Shown piece by piece: positions 7,226 to 15,633 of a stretch of 31,363 nucleotides of DNA. The translations under genes were made by a program, and so were the position numbers. The stretch's first letter is position 1; each line of letters begins with the position of its first letter. Where the stretch lies: NCBI GenBank assembly GCA_002390425.1, contig DGPL01000040.1, positions 1-31,363 on the forward strand. Reading direction: 5' to 3'. The notes beneath the pieces are model-generated. The model was given only the letters and a program-made list of their open reading frames with translations, searched no databases and was not told where the DNA came from. Origin of the DNA: Kordiimonadaceae bacterium UBA4441 (GTDB taxonomy: Bacteria > Pseudomonadota > Alphaproteobacteria > Sphingomonadales > Emcibacteraceae).

Positions 7226-8425
7226 ATGTCTATTAATAAAGTTGTGCTTGCTTATTCTGGCGGTCTGGATACATCGATTATTCTGAAATGGCTGCAAGAT
7301 GAATATCAATGCGAAGTGGTTACTTTTACAGCGGACCTTGGTCAAGGTGAAGAGCTCGAACCGGCCCGTAAAAAGGCGGAAATGTTTGGCGTAAAAGATA
7401 TTTACATTGACGATCTACGTGAAGAATTTGTCCGTGATTTTGTTTTTCCGATGTTTCGTGCCAATGCGCTTTACGAAGGAACCTACCTTCTTGGGACATC
7501 AATCGCGCGACCATTAATCGCAAAGCGTCAAATCGAAATTGCCGCAGAAGTTGGTGCCGAAGCCGTTTGCCATGGTGCGACAGGTAAAGGAAACGATCAA
7601 ATAAGATTTGAACTTGGTTATTATGCACTTAATCCTGAAATCAAAGTCATCGCCCCTTGGCGCGAATGGGATTTGAACAGCCGTGAAAAGCTTATTGATT
7701 ATGCCGAAAAGCATCAAATTCCGATCGCGAAAGATAAAAGAGGGGAAGCACCATTTTCCGTAGATGCCAACCTTCTTCATACTTCAAGTGAAGGTAAGCT
7801 TCTGGAAGATCCGTGGGAAGAAGCACCGGAATATGTCTATGGCCGCATTAATTCACCGGAAAGTGCACCTGACGAACCTACATATATTGATATTGAATTT
7901 GAAAAGGGTGACGCCGTAGCCATTAATGGTGAAAAAATGAGCCCGGCTACGATCCTTACTAAATTAAACGATCTTGGTCGAATTAACGGTATCGGTCGTC
8001 TTGATTTACTTGAAAATAGATACATCGGAATGAAGTCCCGCGGTATCTACGAAACGCCTGGTGGCACAATTTTGTTAACCGCACATCGTGGTATGGAAAG
8101 CATCACTATTGATCGTGGTGCCATGCATTTAAAAGACGAAATTATGCCGAAATATGCTGAAGCCATTTATAATGGTTTCTGGTATTCACCAGAGCGTGAA
8201 ATGATGCAGGCCTTAATCGACAAATCACAAGAAGATGTTTATGGCACAGTACGCCTTAAACTTTATAAAGGATCGGCGATGCTTGTTGGCCGTAAATCAC
8301 CACGTTCATTATATTCGATGGAACATGTCACCTTCGAAGAAGATGAAGTGTATGATCAACGCGATGCGGAAGGCTTCATTAAACTTAATGCTCTTCGTCT
8401 GCGTTTACGTAATATGCGTGGTTAA
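7226..8425 (+). CDS. argG: Argininosuccinate synthase
   Basis: ArgG joins citrulline and aspartate using ATP in the penultimate step of arginine synthesis (cytoplasmic, homotetrameric in the family). The 399-residue length is normal. The N-terminal pyrophosphatase P-loop AYSGGLDTS (residues 9-17) is intact. Other family blocks are present: GTSIARPLIAK, CHGATGKGNDQ, SREKLIDYAEKH and the C-terminal SLYSMEHVTFEEDEVYDQ. An AGGG-containing site lies about 9 bases before the ATG. It is a single gene with its own promoter and terminator and no argH neighbour. Confidence 0.97.
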   Translation: MSINKVVLAYSGGLDTSIILKWLQDEYQCEVVTFTADLGQGEELEPARKKAEMFGVKDIYIDDLREEFVRDFVFPMFRANALYEGTYLLGTSIARPLIAKRQIEIAAEVGAEAVCHGATGKGNDQIRFELGYYALNPEIKVIAPWREWDLNSREKLIDYAEKHQIPIAKDKRGEAPFSVDANLLHTSSEGKLLEDPWEEAPEYVYGRINSPESAPDEPTYIDIEFEKGDAVAINGEKMSPATILTKLNDLGRINGIGRLDLLENRYIGMKSRGIYETPGGTILLTAHRGMESITIDRGAMHLKDEIMPKYAEAIYNGFWYSPEREMMQALIDKSQEDVYGTVRLKLYKGSAMLVGRKSPRSLYSMEHVTFEEDEVYDQRDAEGFIKLNALRLRLRNMRG

Positions 8426-8451
8426 AAACGAATATCTAAAATCCGAATTGG

Positions 8452-8483
8452 CGGTCTTACTCTTTATGGGGTAAGGCCGTTTT
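8452..8483 (+). terminator. argG terminator overlapping the end of the convergent hydrolase gene
   Basis: CGGTCTTACTC (8452-8462) pairs with GGGTAAGGCCG (8469-8479) with G-U wobbles, followed by TTTT at 8480-8483. The loop contains the stop codon of the minus-strand hydrolase (8464-8466), and the 3' arm encodes its last codons. It lies 27 bases after the argG stop. Confidence 0.7.
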
Positions 8484-9501
8484 CTGGTTCAGGCTCGTAA
8501 TCACCCCACATCATATCCCATGTAACGTCAAGCGCTCTGCCACTTGGACCTCTAAAGCTACCATATTGAACATGTTGTTCCGGGTTGTTGCGGTCAACGA
8601 TAATTCCCCAAATGGGTTGAATTTTATGGGGTTCCGCACTATAGCGCGCATCACCAAGACCACCTTGATATTCAAAAAGAAATCCTTCAGCAAAATAATC
8701 AAAGCGGCGAATATCATTGCGAGCAACACTATCTGAACCAATCTCAGGGTAGATTTTTTCCGGATCAATGGCAGCAACGGAAGAACCTTCTATGATTGAA
8801 GGTTTTTTAAATGGTGGTGCTACAACCGCATTTACATAATAATTATTGTCATATTCATAGACGGTCCGCCAGACGATTAAATTCCCAATGGAAGGATTAA
8901 GTTTAATTCGCTCGACTTGATGTCCACGACTTTCTGCGAGTTGTTCAATTGTATTTGTAACGCGGGCATTTTGCAAAAACCCAAGTGACATATAGAATAA
9001 AAATACACCCATGCCAATTCGCGCGACCTTAGCGGACTTGCCCTTGGCGCTATAAATGACGAACACAATGAGCGGAATTGTTACCAAAGGATCAATAATG
9101 GATATTGAATCCCAAGTGACACGGGCATTGGATAGGGGCCAAAAAAGTCGTGTGCCGTAACTAGTACATGCATCAAGGGTGGCATGTGTGGCGTACCCCA
9201 ATGTTGCGAATTTAAAAATGGTTATAAAATCCCAACTTTTCCTTTTGAGTATTTTATTGAATAAGAGCCAAATGGCCGTGGCAACAAGGGCGCCACCAAA
9301 GGGAATAAACCAGATTGAATGAGTAAAATGGCGATGGTATTCAATGCTAAGTAATGGATCAGTCGATGATTTGATTACAATATCAAGATCAGGGGCCAAT
9401 CCACCACAAATTCCAGCAAAACACGCAATAGCCATTGTTTTTTTATTTGAGAAACTTTGTGAAAATGCACCGCCAAGTGCGCCCTGAGTAAATGGATCCA
9501 T
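8464..9501 (-). CDS. YdjM/DUF457-like membrane-bound metal-dependent hydrolase
   Basis: 345 residues. The N-terminal half has several hydrophobic segments and the motifs of this family: GGLAPDLDIV (Asp38, Asp40), HRHFTHS (residues 56-62) and HATLDACTSYGTRLFWP. These resemble the metal-binding His/Asp set of the inner-membrane YdjM-type hydrolases, some of which are reported to be LexA-regulated. A soluble tail of about 140 residues follows. The substrate is unknown. The start MDPFTQGALGG is the canonical family N-terminus, so the ATG at 9501 is secure. The gene converges on argG and its stop lies inside the argG terminator loop. Confidence 0.85.
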   Translation of the reverse strand: MDPFTQGALGGAFSQSFSNKKTMAIACFAGICGGLAPDLDIVIKSSTDPLLSIEYHRHFTHSIWFIPFGGALVATAIWLLFNKILKRKSWDFITIFKFATLGYATHATLDACTSYGTRLFWPLSNARVTWDSISIIDPLVTIPLIVFVIYSAKGKSAKVARIGMGVFLFYMSLGFLQNARVTNTIEQLAESRGHQVERIKLNPSIGNLIVWRTVYEYDNNYYVNAVVAPPFKKPSIIEGSSVAAIDPEKIYPEIGSDSVARNDIRRFDYFAEGFLFEYQGGLGDARYSAEPHKIQPIWGIIVDRNNPEQHVQYGSFRGPSGRALDVTWDMMWGDYEPEPENGLTP

Positions 9502-9620
9502 TTTTATGCCTTTTTATTATGGCGTTAATATAGGTAGTGGAAACGCTAAGTGCAATAATTTGTTATATTGTTGCGTTTTTTTAAGTGATTTTTGAGGATG
9601 GATTTGCTACTGTCCGCGCC

Positions 9621-10532
9621 ATGAGCACAGATTGGCGACATATATGGCAAACCATTCGCGATTGGGATGGTGAAGGCCGTCAAATGGCATTGGCAACCGT
9701 TGTAAAAACATGGGGGTCATCGCCGAGACCTGTGGGCAGCCACCTTGTTATTGATGCAGAAGGGCATATGGAAGGGTCCGTATCTGGTGGGTGTGTCGAC
9801 GGTGTTGTGGTCACGACCGCATTTGAAGTTATAAAAAGCGGTAAAGGAGAACTTCTTAAATTTGAAGTTGCTACAGATCAGGCATGGGAAGTGGGCCTTA
9901 GTTGCGGCGGTGAAGTTCATATAATTGTCGAACCACTATTAGATATTCAGAAAACGTGCGTTTACTTACTTGATGGTGATCCACATGAAGTCAGAACGAT
10001 CGAGGCCACAATAAAAACGGCAGACGATGAAATATTCATTCATGAATATAAACCTTTACTGAAGTTAATTGTCGTCGGTGCCGTTCACATTTCACAAGGG
10101 CTTGTGAAAATGGCGGAAGCACTTGATATCGATGTCACATTGATTGATCCCCGAATGGCATATGCCAGTGAAGAAAGATTTCCAGGTACACGATTTATTA
10201 CCGATTGGCCTGATGAAGCTTTGGAAGAAATAGGCATTAATTCTAGTACGGCTATTGTGACGCTCAGTCACGATCCAAAACTTGATGACCCCGCCCTTGA
10301 AGTTGCGATGAAATCAGATGCTTTTTATATCGCCGCACTAGGCAGTCGCAAAACCCAGCAAGAGCGCAGCGCACGTCTAAAAGAAAAAGGTTTTTCAGAA
10401 AAGGAAATTGCAAGAATTCATGGACCTGCGGGACTTGATATTGGTAGTCTTGAGCCAGCGGAGATTGCGCTTTCTATCCTGGCGGAGCTCGTTTCCATTC
10501 GACGTTCTGAAAATATAAAGGGTATCGCGTGA
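9621..10532 (+). CDS. XdhC/CoxI family molybdenum cofactor maturation protein
   Basis: XdhC-family proteins bind Moco and promote its sulfuration and insertion into xanthine dehydrogenase-type hydroxylases. The N-terminal domain has WGSSPRPVGSHLVI and GSVSGGCVDG. The C-terminal NAD-like Rossmann domain shows the strand-turn VVGAVHISQGLVKMAEAL, then AALGSRKTQQER and the hallmark HGPAGLDIGSLEPAEIALSILAE. I choose the ATG at 9621 (303 residues) because homology starts there; a GTG at 9585 is in frame, and neither has a good ribosome site. The stop overlaps the GTG of the mocA-like gene, so they are coupled. Confidence 0.9.
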   Translation: MSTDWRHIWQTIRDWDGEGRQMALATVVKTWGSSPRPVGSHLVIDAEGHMEGSVSGGCVDGVVVTTAFEVIKSGKGELLKFEVATDQAWEVGLSCGGEVHIIVEPLLDIQKTCVYLLDGDPHEVRTIEATIKTADDEIFIHEYKPLLKLIVVGAVHISQGLVKMAEALDIDVTLIDPRMAYASEERFPGTRFITDWPDEALEEIGINSSTAIVTLSHDPKLDDPALEVAMKSDAFYIAALGSRKTQQERSARLKEKGFSEKEIARIHGPAGLDIGSLEPAEIALSILAELVSIRRSENIKGIA

Positions 10533-11104
10533 CAAGCCGCATCGCCGCGATAGTATTGGCCGCGGGTCAGTCTACCCGTATGGGTGAAGAAAATAAATTA
10601 CTTCTAACCTTTAACGATAAAACCATGGTAAATTATGTGGTTGAACAACTTGTTGCGAGTAAAGTATCAAGCATTTATGTGGTAACCGGTAATGACGCAA
10701 GTGCGGTTAAAAGTAGCATTCAAGCAAAAGTGAATTTTGTCAATAATCCTGAATTTTTTAAAGGGCTTAGCTCATCAGTTAAGGCAGGCATAGAGTCATT
10801 ACCCGAGGACGTTGATGGTGTCATGATCTGTCTTGGAGATATGCCCTATATTACATCAAAAAATTATAACGATTTAATCACTGCCTTTAACGATAAAATG
10901 ATCATTGCACCGACAACAAATGGAAAAATTGGTAATCCGCTTATATTCGCACGCCAATATTTTGATGACTTTTATGCCCTAAATGGGGATAAAGGCGCCA
11001 GAAAACTCTTAAAAAAATATCCCGATAATATCATAGAAGTAGATCTTAATACCGAAGCCATCTTCCACGATATTGATACCCCAGAAGAATATGAAGAAAT
11101 ATAG
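10529..11104 (+). CDS. MocA-like molybdenum cofactor cytidylyltransferase
   Basis: 191 residues of MobA-like NTP-transferase fold. The nucleotide-binding signature LAAGQSTRMGEENKLLL is at about residues 10-26, and the CLGDMPYIT metal/nucleotide motif is near residues 107-115. MocA adds CMP to molybdopterin-molybdenum to give the dinucleotide cofactor used by xanthine dehydrogenase and CO dehydrogenase families. Pairing with XdhC makes MocA more likely than MobA (GMP) or an unrelated sugar nucleotidyltransferase. The GTG start overlaps the XdhC stop as GTGA. The next gene starts 55 bases downstream and encodes a molybdenum enzyme of a different family. Confidence 0.83.
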   Translation: MTSRIAAIVLAAGQSTRMGEENKLLLTFNDKTMVNYVVEQLVASKVSSIYVVTGNDASAVKSSIQAKVNFVNNPEFFKGLSSSVKAGIESLPEDVDGVMICLGDMPYITSKNYNDLITAFNDKMIIAPTTNGKIGNPLIFARQYFDDFYALNGDKGARKLLKKYPDNIIEVDLNTEAIFHDIDTPEEYEEI

Positions 11105-11159
11105 AGCAGCTTGTATTTGATTTAATTCCCGATATATTATGTATTAAGGGAGGAAGAAT

Positions 11160-12461
11160 ATGACTGAGAAAAATAAAACACTCGTCGTCGATCCGCTTGA
11201 TCAAGCGGCAGGCAATGGCCTTATGAGCAGACGGCTTTTCTTAAATTCAGCAATTGCCGGCGGTGCGACACTCGCAACCGCAGGAAACGCTTTTGCACAG
11301 GAAGCTGTTGTTGGTGAAGGTCAAGAAGAATGGACGTTAATGCCGGGGGATGATTTGCCCGAATATGGTGATGTTAGTCGTTACGAAAAGGGACGCGTAA
11401 AACGATTTGTAGCACCGCCACCGGGTCTTGCAACGGCATCACTTTCCGGGCGTACGCCGCTTCATCTTCTTCATGGTACTATTACCCCAAGCGGTCTTCA
11501 TTTTGAAGTAACCCACCACGGCATTCCTGATATTGATCCGGACAGGCACGAAATGGTGATCCATGGCATGGTCAAGAAACCATTTAAATGGAATGTGGAA
11601 CAGCTTGAAAATTATCCGACGGTTTCAAGGCAATATTTCCTCGAGTGCTCTGGAAATACCCGCGTCAATTGGGCCGACCCGAAACCGGATCAGAATTTTA
11701 TGTATATGACACATGGTCTTGTTTCCGGCAGCGAATGGACGGGCGTACCACTATCAACCTTGTTAGATGAATGTGGTGTTTCACCAGATGCAAAATGGAT
11801 TATCGCCGAAGGGGCGGATAGTGGATCCCTAGCGCGGTCTATTCCTATTGATAAAGCTCTTGATGATACGATGGTTGCCATTTATCAAAATGGTGAACGT
11901 TTACGTCCAAGCCAGGGCTATCCAATGCGGATATTAAACCCTGGTTTTGAGGGGAACGTATCCATTAAATGGGTGCGTTCACTTTATGTTACTGATAAGC
12001 CTGTGATGTCACGCTTTGAAACATCGAAATATACCGACAAATTACATGACGGTAAATCATTGCAGTTCTCCCTTGAAATGGATGTGAAGTCGGTTATCAC
12101 ACGTCCGTCTAATGCATTAAGCCTTGAAAAGCGGGGAATGTATGAAATTACTGGTCTGGCTTGGTCAGGACGAGGCAAAATTGCCAAGGTTGAAGTGTCC
12201 GCCGATGGCGGCCGCACGTGGGCAGAAGCCATGCTTGAAGGACCAATCCAAAGCAAAATGCTAACACGGTTTAGAATTCCTTGGATGTGGGAAGGAAGGC
12301 CTGCGATCCTGCAAAGCCGCGCTATTGACGAATTTGGCCGTGTGCAACCCAGCCGTAAAGAACTTCTCGCTGCGCGTGGAAGGCAAGCATATTATCATTA
12401 TCATGCGATCCATAGCTGGTCCATTAATGCTAGGGGGGCAGTAAGACATGTTTTTGCGTAA
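11160..12461 (+). CDS. soxC: SoxC-like sulfite dehydrogenase, molybdenum subunit (Tat-exported)
   Basis: 433 residues of the sulfite oxidase family. The Tat signal SRRLFLNS has its twin arginines at 24-25 and a likely cleavage after AFA (about residue 46), so the protein is periplasmic. The molybdenum-ligating cysteine is in FLECSGNTRVNW (Cys163), and the C-terminal Mo-co dimerisation domain starts near residue 295. SoxC pairs with cytochrome SoxD to oxidise sulfite or protein-bound sulfane sulfur. A strong GGGAGGA ribosome site precedes the ATG. The last 14 bases overlap the cytochrome gene. No soxXYZAB genes are present, so the substrate is less certain than the fold. Confidence 0.88.
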   Translation: MTEKNKTLVVDPLDQAAGNGLMSRRLFLNSAIAGGATLATAGNAFAQEAVVGEGQEEWTLMPGDDLPEYGDVSRYEKGRVKRFVAPPPGLATASLSGRTPLHLLHGTITPSGLHFEVTHHGIPDIDPDRHEMVIHGMVKKPFKWNVEQLENYPTVSRQYFLECSGNTRVNWADPKPDQNFMYMTHGLVSGSEWTGVPLSTLLDECGVSPDAKWIIAEGADSGSLARSIPIDKALDDTMVAIYQNGERLRPSQGYPMRILNPGFEGNVSIKWVRSLYVTDKPVMSRFETSKYTDKLHDGKSLQFSLEMDVKSVITRPSNALSLEKRGMYEITGLAWSGRGKIAKVEVSADGGRTWAEAMLEGPIQSKMLTRFRIPWMWEGRPAILQSRAIDEFGRVQPSRKELLAARGRQAYYHYHAIHSWSINARGAVRHVFA

Positions 12462-12993
12462 AATACTTATGGCTTCTTTATTGCTTTGTGGCGCAACCAT
12501 AACAGTTGCGCAGGAAAGTCGATTTGGAACGCCAGCCACACAAGCGGATATTGACAAACGCTTTTGGTCCACATTCCCGGACGGTGAAAATTTGCCAGAC
12601 GGGCAGGGCACAGCAATGCTCGGAAAACCATTATTTGAAGAACAATGCACAATTTGCCACGGAACACCCGAAGCACGCGGTGAAAATGATGTTCTTTTTG
12701 GTGGGCATGGTACAATTGGTACTGATAAGGCTTTGGCTACAGTTGGTAGTTACTGGCCATATGCTACAACGGTTTTTAATTATATCAGAAAAGCAATGCC
12801 CTACACGGCACCGATGTCCATGACGAACAGCGAATATTATTCAATAACGGCTTATTTGCTTTATGAAAACGGCATAATCGGTGAAGGGGATGTGATTAAC
12901 AAAGAAACACTTCCCGACGTTAAAATGCCAAATGCAGGTAATTTCATCATGGCCTATCCCGAAGTTCCGGAAGAATATAGCATTCAGAAATAA
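12448..12993 (+). CDS. soxD: SoxD-like c-type cytochrome subunit
   Basis: 181 residues with a signal peptide (about 1-21, ending ATITVAQ). A single heme c motif CTICH lies at residues 67-71, and methionines in the YTAPMSMTNSEYYSITAYLLYENGII segment are candidate sixth ligands. That segment is typical of SoxD/SorB-like cytochromes. It overlaps soxC by 14 bases with an AGGGGGG ribosome site inside soxC, so the pair is co-expressed and should form a periplasmic complex passing electrons from the molybdenum centre to cytochrome c. It is shorter than the two-heme SoxD of Paracoccus, so the symbol is tentative. Confidence 0.78.
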   Translation: MFLRKILMASLLLCGATITVAQESRFGTPATQADIDKRFWSTFPDGENLPDGQGTAMLGKPLFEEQCTICHGTPEARGENDVLFGGHGTIGTDKALATVGSYWPYATTVFNYIRKAMPYTAPMSMTNSEYYSITAYLLYENGIIGEGDVINKETLPDVKMPNAGNFIMAYPEVPEEYSIQK

Positions 12994-13012
12994 TTGTTTA
13001 AAATTTCAAAAG

Positions 13013-13052
13013 AAAAGAGCCATTCTGCGTCATGCGGAAGGGCTCTTTTTTA
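13013..13052. terminator. Bidirectional intrinsic terminator
   Basis: AAAAGAGCC (13013-13021) pairs with GGCTCTTTT (13041-13049), and the inner TTCTGC/GCGGAA segments extend the stem with a wobble. T-runs follow on both strands. It sits between the converging soxD-like and S9 peptidase genes and can end both transcripts. Confidence 0.88.
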
Positions 13053-13069
13053 ATGGGTTAATCTTTATT

Positions 13070-15052
13070 CTATTCCGTAAAATTATCGATTTGAATTTCC
13101 GGTAATTCACCAGCTGGCGTAAACCCTAAAATCTTTCCGTAGAAAACAAGCTCACTTTCAAGGGCGTGAATAATATTCTCTTTTTTACCAAACCCGTGAT
13201 ACTCACCTTCATAAGGATAGTATGCCACGGGCACCCCTTTTTCACGAAGGGCTGATACGATCAGTTCCGATTGGTTTGGCGGTACAACTTCATCAAGCAA
13301 GCCTTGGAACGTAATCAGCGGGCTTGTAAATCCATCAAGGTAGTTAATTGGAGAACGTGCCTTATAGATATCGATATCTTCCGGATAACGACCGATAAGA
13401 CTGTCCAAATATCGACTTTCATATTTATGAGTATCACGTGCTAATACCTCAAGATCACTGATGCCGTAATAATTAGCACCAGCTGCGAAGACATCATGCT
13501 GAGAAAGGGCCACAAGTACGCTGTATCCTCCAGCACTGCCGCCCGCGATAAGTAGTCTCTCCGGATCAGCCAACCCTTGTTCCACAAGGTAATCTAGACC
13601 TGCTTTGGTATCATCAATGTCGACAACGCCCCATTGACCACGGAGCCGTTCACGGTAATTGCGGCCATATCCTGTGCTGCCACCATAATTGATGTCGATG
13701 ATAGCAAAACCGCGTGTTGTCCAATATTGACGATTAAGTCTAAAGGCGGCACTTGTCGCGCCAGTAGGCCCGCCATGAAGGCGCACGATGGTTGGGGGAA
13801 GTTCACCTTCTGGTGCGGTATAGTTTGGATTTTTAGGTGCATAATAAAAGGCATGCACATCTTCGCCTTTTTGATTTGGGAATGTGATGGCTTCCGGTAC
13901 GGAAACATAGGCATCATCAACCATTTGGTCTTGTGATATTTTGATGGTTTCAAACTCACCATCATCCCATTCAACAATTTCTGTAGCTGATGTCGCCGTT
14001 GCGGCTAATAAAAAGACATCATCACCATCAGAATAAACTTTTGAAATGCTGACATAGGGTGTTTCAATTTCGGTCACTTCACCATTCATTAAATTTACGG
14101 TCGCAAGATGTGATGTACCGCCGGATCCGTATTTTGCGATGATTTGATCATCCCCATAAAAAGCCCAGCTATGGGTGCCAAGCGCACCCGATTTGCCAAA
14201 TTCAATTTCTTTTCTTGTGATGGAACGACTATCTTGCTCGTCTTCTTCATAAATTTGGAAATTCCACCATCCCGTTGGATCAGAAATATAATATAAATCT
14301 CCATTTTTGTTAAAGCGCGGCTCTTGCACAGAAAGGCTCGCGCGTTCAACAATGGTCTTTGTACCTGAAATGCTTCCATTCTCTGATAAGGATGCTTGCC
14401 ACATTTTGGTATCGTCCCAATTCATGTTGGGATGGTCCCATGTGATCCAGACGAGCGTATTACCGTCCGGACTAATCGCGGGGCTTGAAACAAAATCAGT
14501 GCCACTGAATAATGATCTAACTTTACTGCCCCCTTCAAGAGATACGGCAACCAATGTATTGACCGGTTCACCATCAAAAGTGTGATCTTCCTGAACACAA
14601 ATAAGCTGATTATGGGACGCATCCATGATGCAATCCGCATAACGGTATCCTTCACTTGTTAAGGCTTCGGGTGTTCCTTCACCATTATAGCGGTATAATT
14701 TCTGATCTTTATGATTTGAGAAATAAATCATACCGTCATCAACGAAATATGATCCGCCCCCATATTCATGGACGCGGGTGCGGCTGCTATAGTCGGCCGG
14801 AATAGCGTCTGAAATATTGCCATCTTCATCGCGTTTTACGATTACGCGACGTCCACCTTCTTCGGATCTGCTTTCGATCCAGTATAAATCATCACCATCA
14901 ATGCGAACACTACGCAAACCGACGGCGCTTTCGGTGGTGAGCTCGGCTGAAATAGGGCTTTCCCATGTGCCATACGCCGCTTCTTGGGCGTTGTCACCAC
15001 AGGCGCTAAGCAAGGCAATGGAAGAAAGAGTGATAGAAATATTTTTTAACAT
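13070..15052 (-). CDS. S9 family prolyl oligopeptidase-like lipoprotein
   Basis: 660 residues. The N-terminus is a lipoprotein signal with lipobox LLSAC (Cys about 18), so the enzyme is probably anchored in a membrane facing the periplasm. Residues of about 40-380 look like a beta-propeller, with repeated strands and SPDGNTLVWITWD-type motifs. The C-terminal alpha/beta-hydrolase domain carries the nucleophile GGSAGGYS (Ser about 508), the acid in DEVVPPNQS (about 586) and the histidine in YEGEYHGFG (about 618). Such enzymes remove dipeptides or cleave oligopeptides. A bidirectional terminator follows the stop, and no operon partner is seen. Confidence 0.9.
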   Translation of the reverse strand: MLKNISITLSSIALLSACGDNAQEAAYGTWESPISAELTTESAVGLRSVRIDGDDLYWIESRSEEGGRRVIVKRDEDGNISDAIPADYSSRTRVHEYGGGSYFVDDGMIYFSNHKDQKLYRYNGEGTPEALTSEGYRYADCIMDASHNQLICVQEDHTFDGEPVNTLVAVSLEGGSKVRSLFSGTDFVSSPAISPDGNTLVWITWDHPNMNWDDTKMWQASLSENGSISGTKTIVERASLSVQEPRFNKNGDLYYISDPTGWWNFQIYEEDEQDSRSITRKEIEFGKSGALGTHSWAFYGDDQIIAKYGSGGTSHLATVNLMNGEVTEIETPYVSISKVYSDGDDVFLLAATATSATEIVEWDDGEFETIKISQDQMVDDAYVSVPEAITFPNQKGEDVHAFYYAPKNPNYTAPEGELPPTIVRLHGGPTGATSAAFRLNRQYWTTRGFAIIDINYGGSTGYGRNYRERLRGQWGVVDIDDTKAGLDYLVEQGLADPERLLIAGGSAGGYSVLVALSQHDVFAAGANYYGISDLEVLARDTHKYESRYLDSLIGRYPEDIDIYKARSPINYLDGFTSPLITFQGLLDEVVPPNQSELIVSALREKGVPVAYYPYEGEYHGFGKKENIIHALESELVFYGKILGFTPAGELPEIQIDNFTE

Positions 15053-15152
15053 TTTTTGTGACCTTTATTAAGTTGGCCACAGGATAGACCTATGCTTCAA
15101 AAATTTAAAGTGAAATTGCAAAGAGATGCGCTTTAATTAAAGAAAAAATTTA

Positions 15153-15176
15153 TACCAAAAATATTAGATTTCTAAT
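15153..15176 (-). terminator. Weak terminator-like hairpin after the TIR-like gene
   Basis: ATTAGA (15163-15168) and TCTAAT (15171-15176) form a perfect but AT-only stem with a two-base loop. On the minus strand it is followed by a T-run, about 35 bases after the TIR-like gene's stop. The stem is weak, so function is uncertain. Confidence 0.35.
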
Positions 15177-15209
15177 TTTTACTAAATCGAAACGCGCTAT
15201 GAAGAGGGG

Positions 15210-15575
15210 TTAATTAAGCAAATCTGTCAAATCTTCAATGCTGTAGGCAACGCCAGCTTCATTCACGGCATGGACATCGCCACCTTTGGCGTTGATTTGG
15301 ATGATTTTCATATTGGCGGTAGTGGCAAATTCGACTTCTTTGATGACGCCGGGGGCGCGGTAAGTATTTTGACCAACCATGACAAGAAGCATGTCACAAC
15401 GGGTGACTTTATATTTTACATCTTTTAGCCATTTTGAATTTTTGGTATCCGGTTTCATAGACCAGTTCGCGACTTTGAATTTTGCGTCCTTTTCTTGCGA
15501 CTTTCCAACGACGATATTTTTGAAGGCGCCATCGTTTTCTGTGTCAAAACTGACGAATATTTTTTTCTTGCTCAT
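15210..15575 (-). CDS. Stand-alone TIR-like protein (MTH538/ThsB-like)
   Basis: 121 residues, essentially one TIR-like domain. The first strand KKIFVSFDTENDGAFKN matches the opening of MTH538/ThsB-type TIR-like proteins. TRCDMLLVMVGQNTYRAP and GVIKEVEFATTANMKIIQIN follow in the expected order, with Glu80 and Glu82 in the helix where the family has its conserved glutamate. ThsB proteins in Thoeris make a nucleotide signal on phage infection, but no ThsA-like effector (Sir2 plus SLOG or similar) is nearby. The ATG at 15575 is preferred over an in-frame TTG at 15587. It follows the Lrp-type gene by 58 bases on the same strand and may share its transcript. Confidence 0.7.
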   Translation of the reverse strand: MSKKKIFVSFDTENDGAFKNIVVGKSQEKDAKFKVANWSMKPDTKNSKWLKDVKYKVTRCDMLLVMVGQNTYRAPGVIKEVEFATTANMKIIQINAKGGDVHAVNEAGVAYSIEDLTDLLN

Positions 15576-15633
15576 ATGGAAATCCAATCTGTTGCGAAGA
15601 CTAGTATAGTGCTTTTGGAAAACTTACAAGCAA

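Noticed and set aside
12261..12650. 129-codon minus-strand frame over the soxC/soxD junction
   Set aside because: It is antisense to two clear, overlapping genes with intact motifs and has no independent support.
15210..15575. Complete Thoeris defence system
   Set aside because: Only the TIR-like protein is present; no ThsA-like effector or other defence gene is found on either side.
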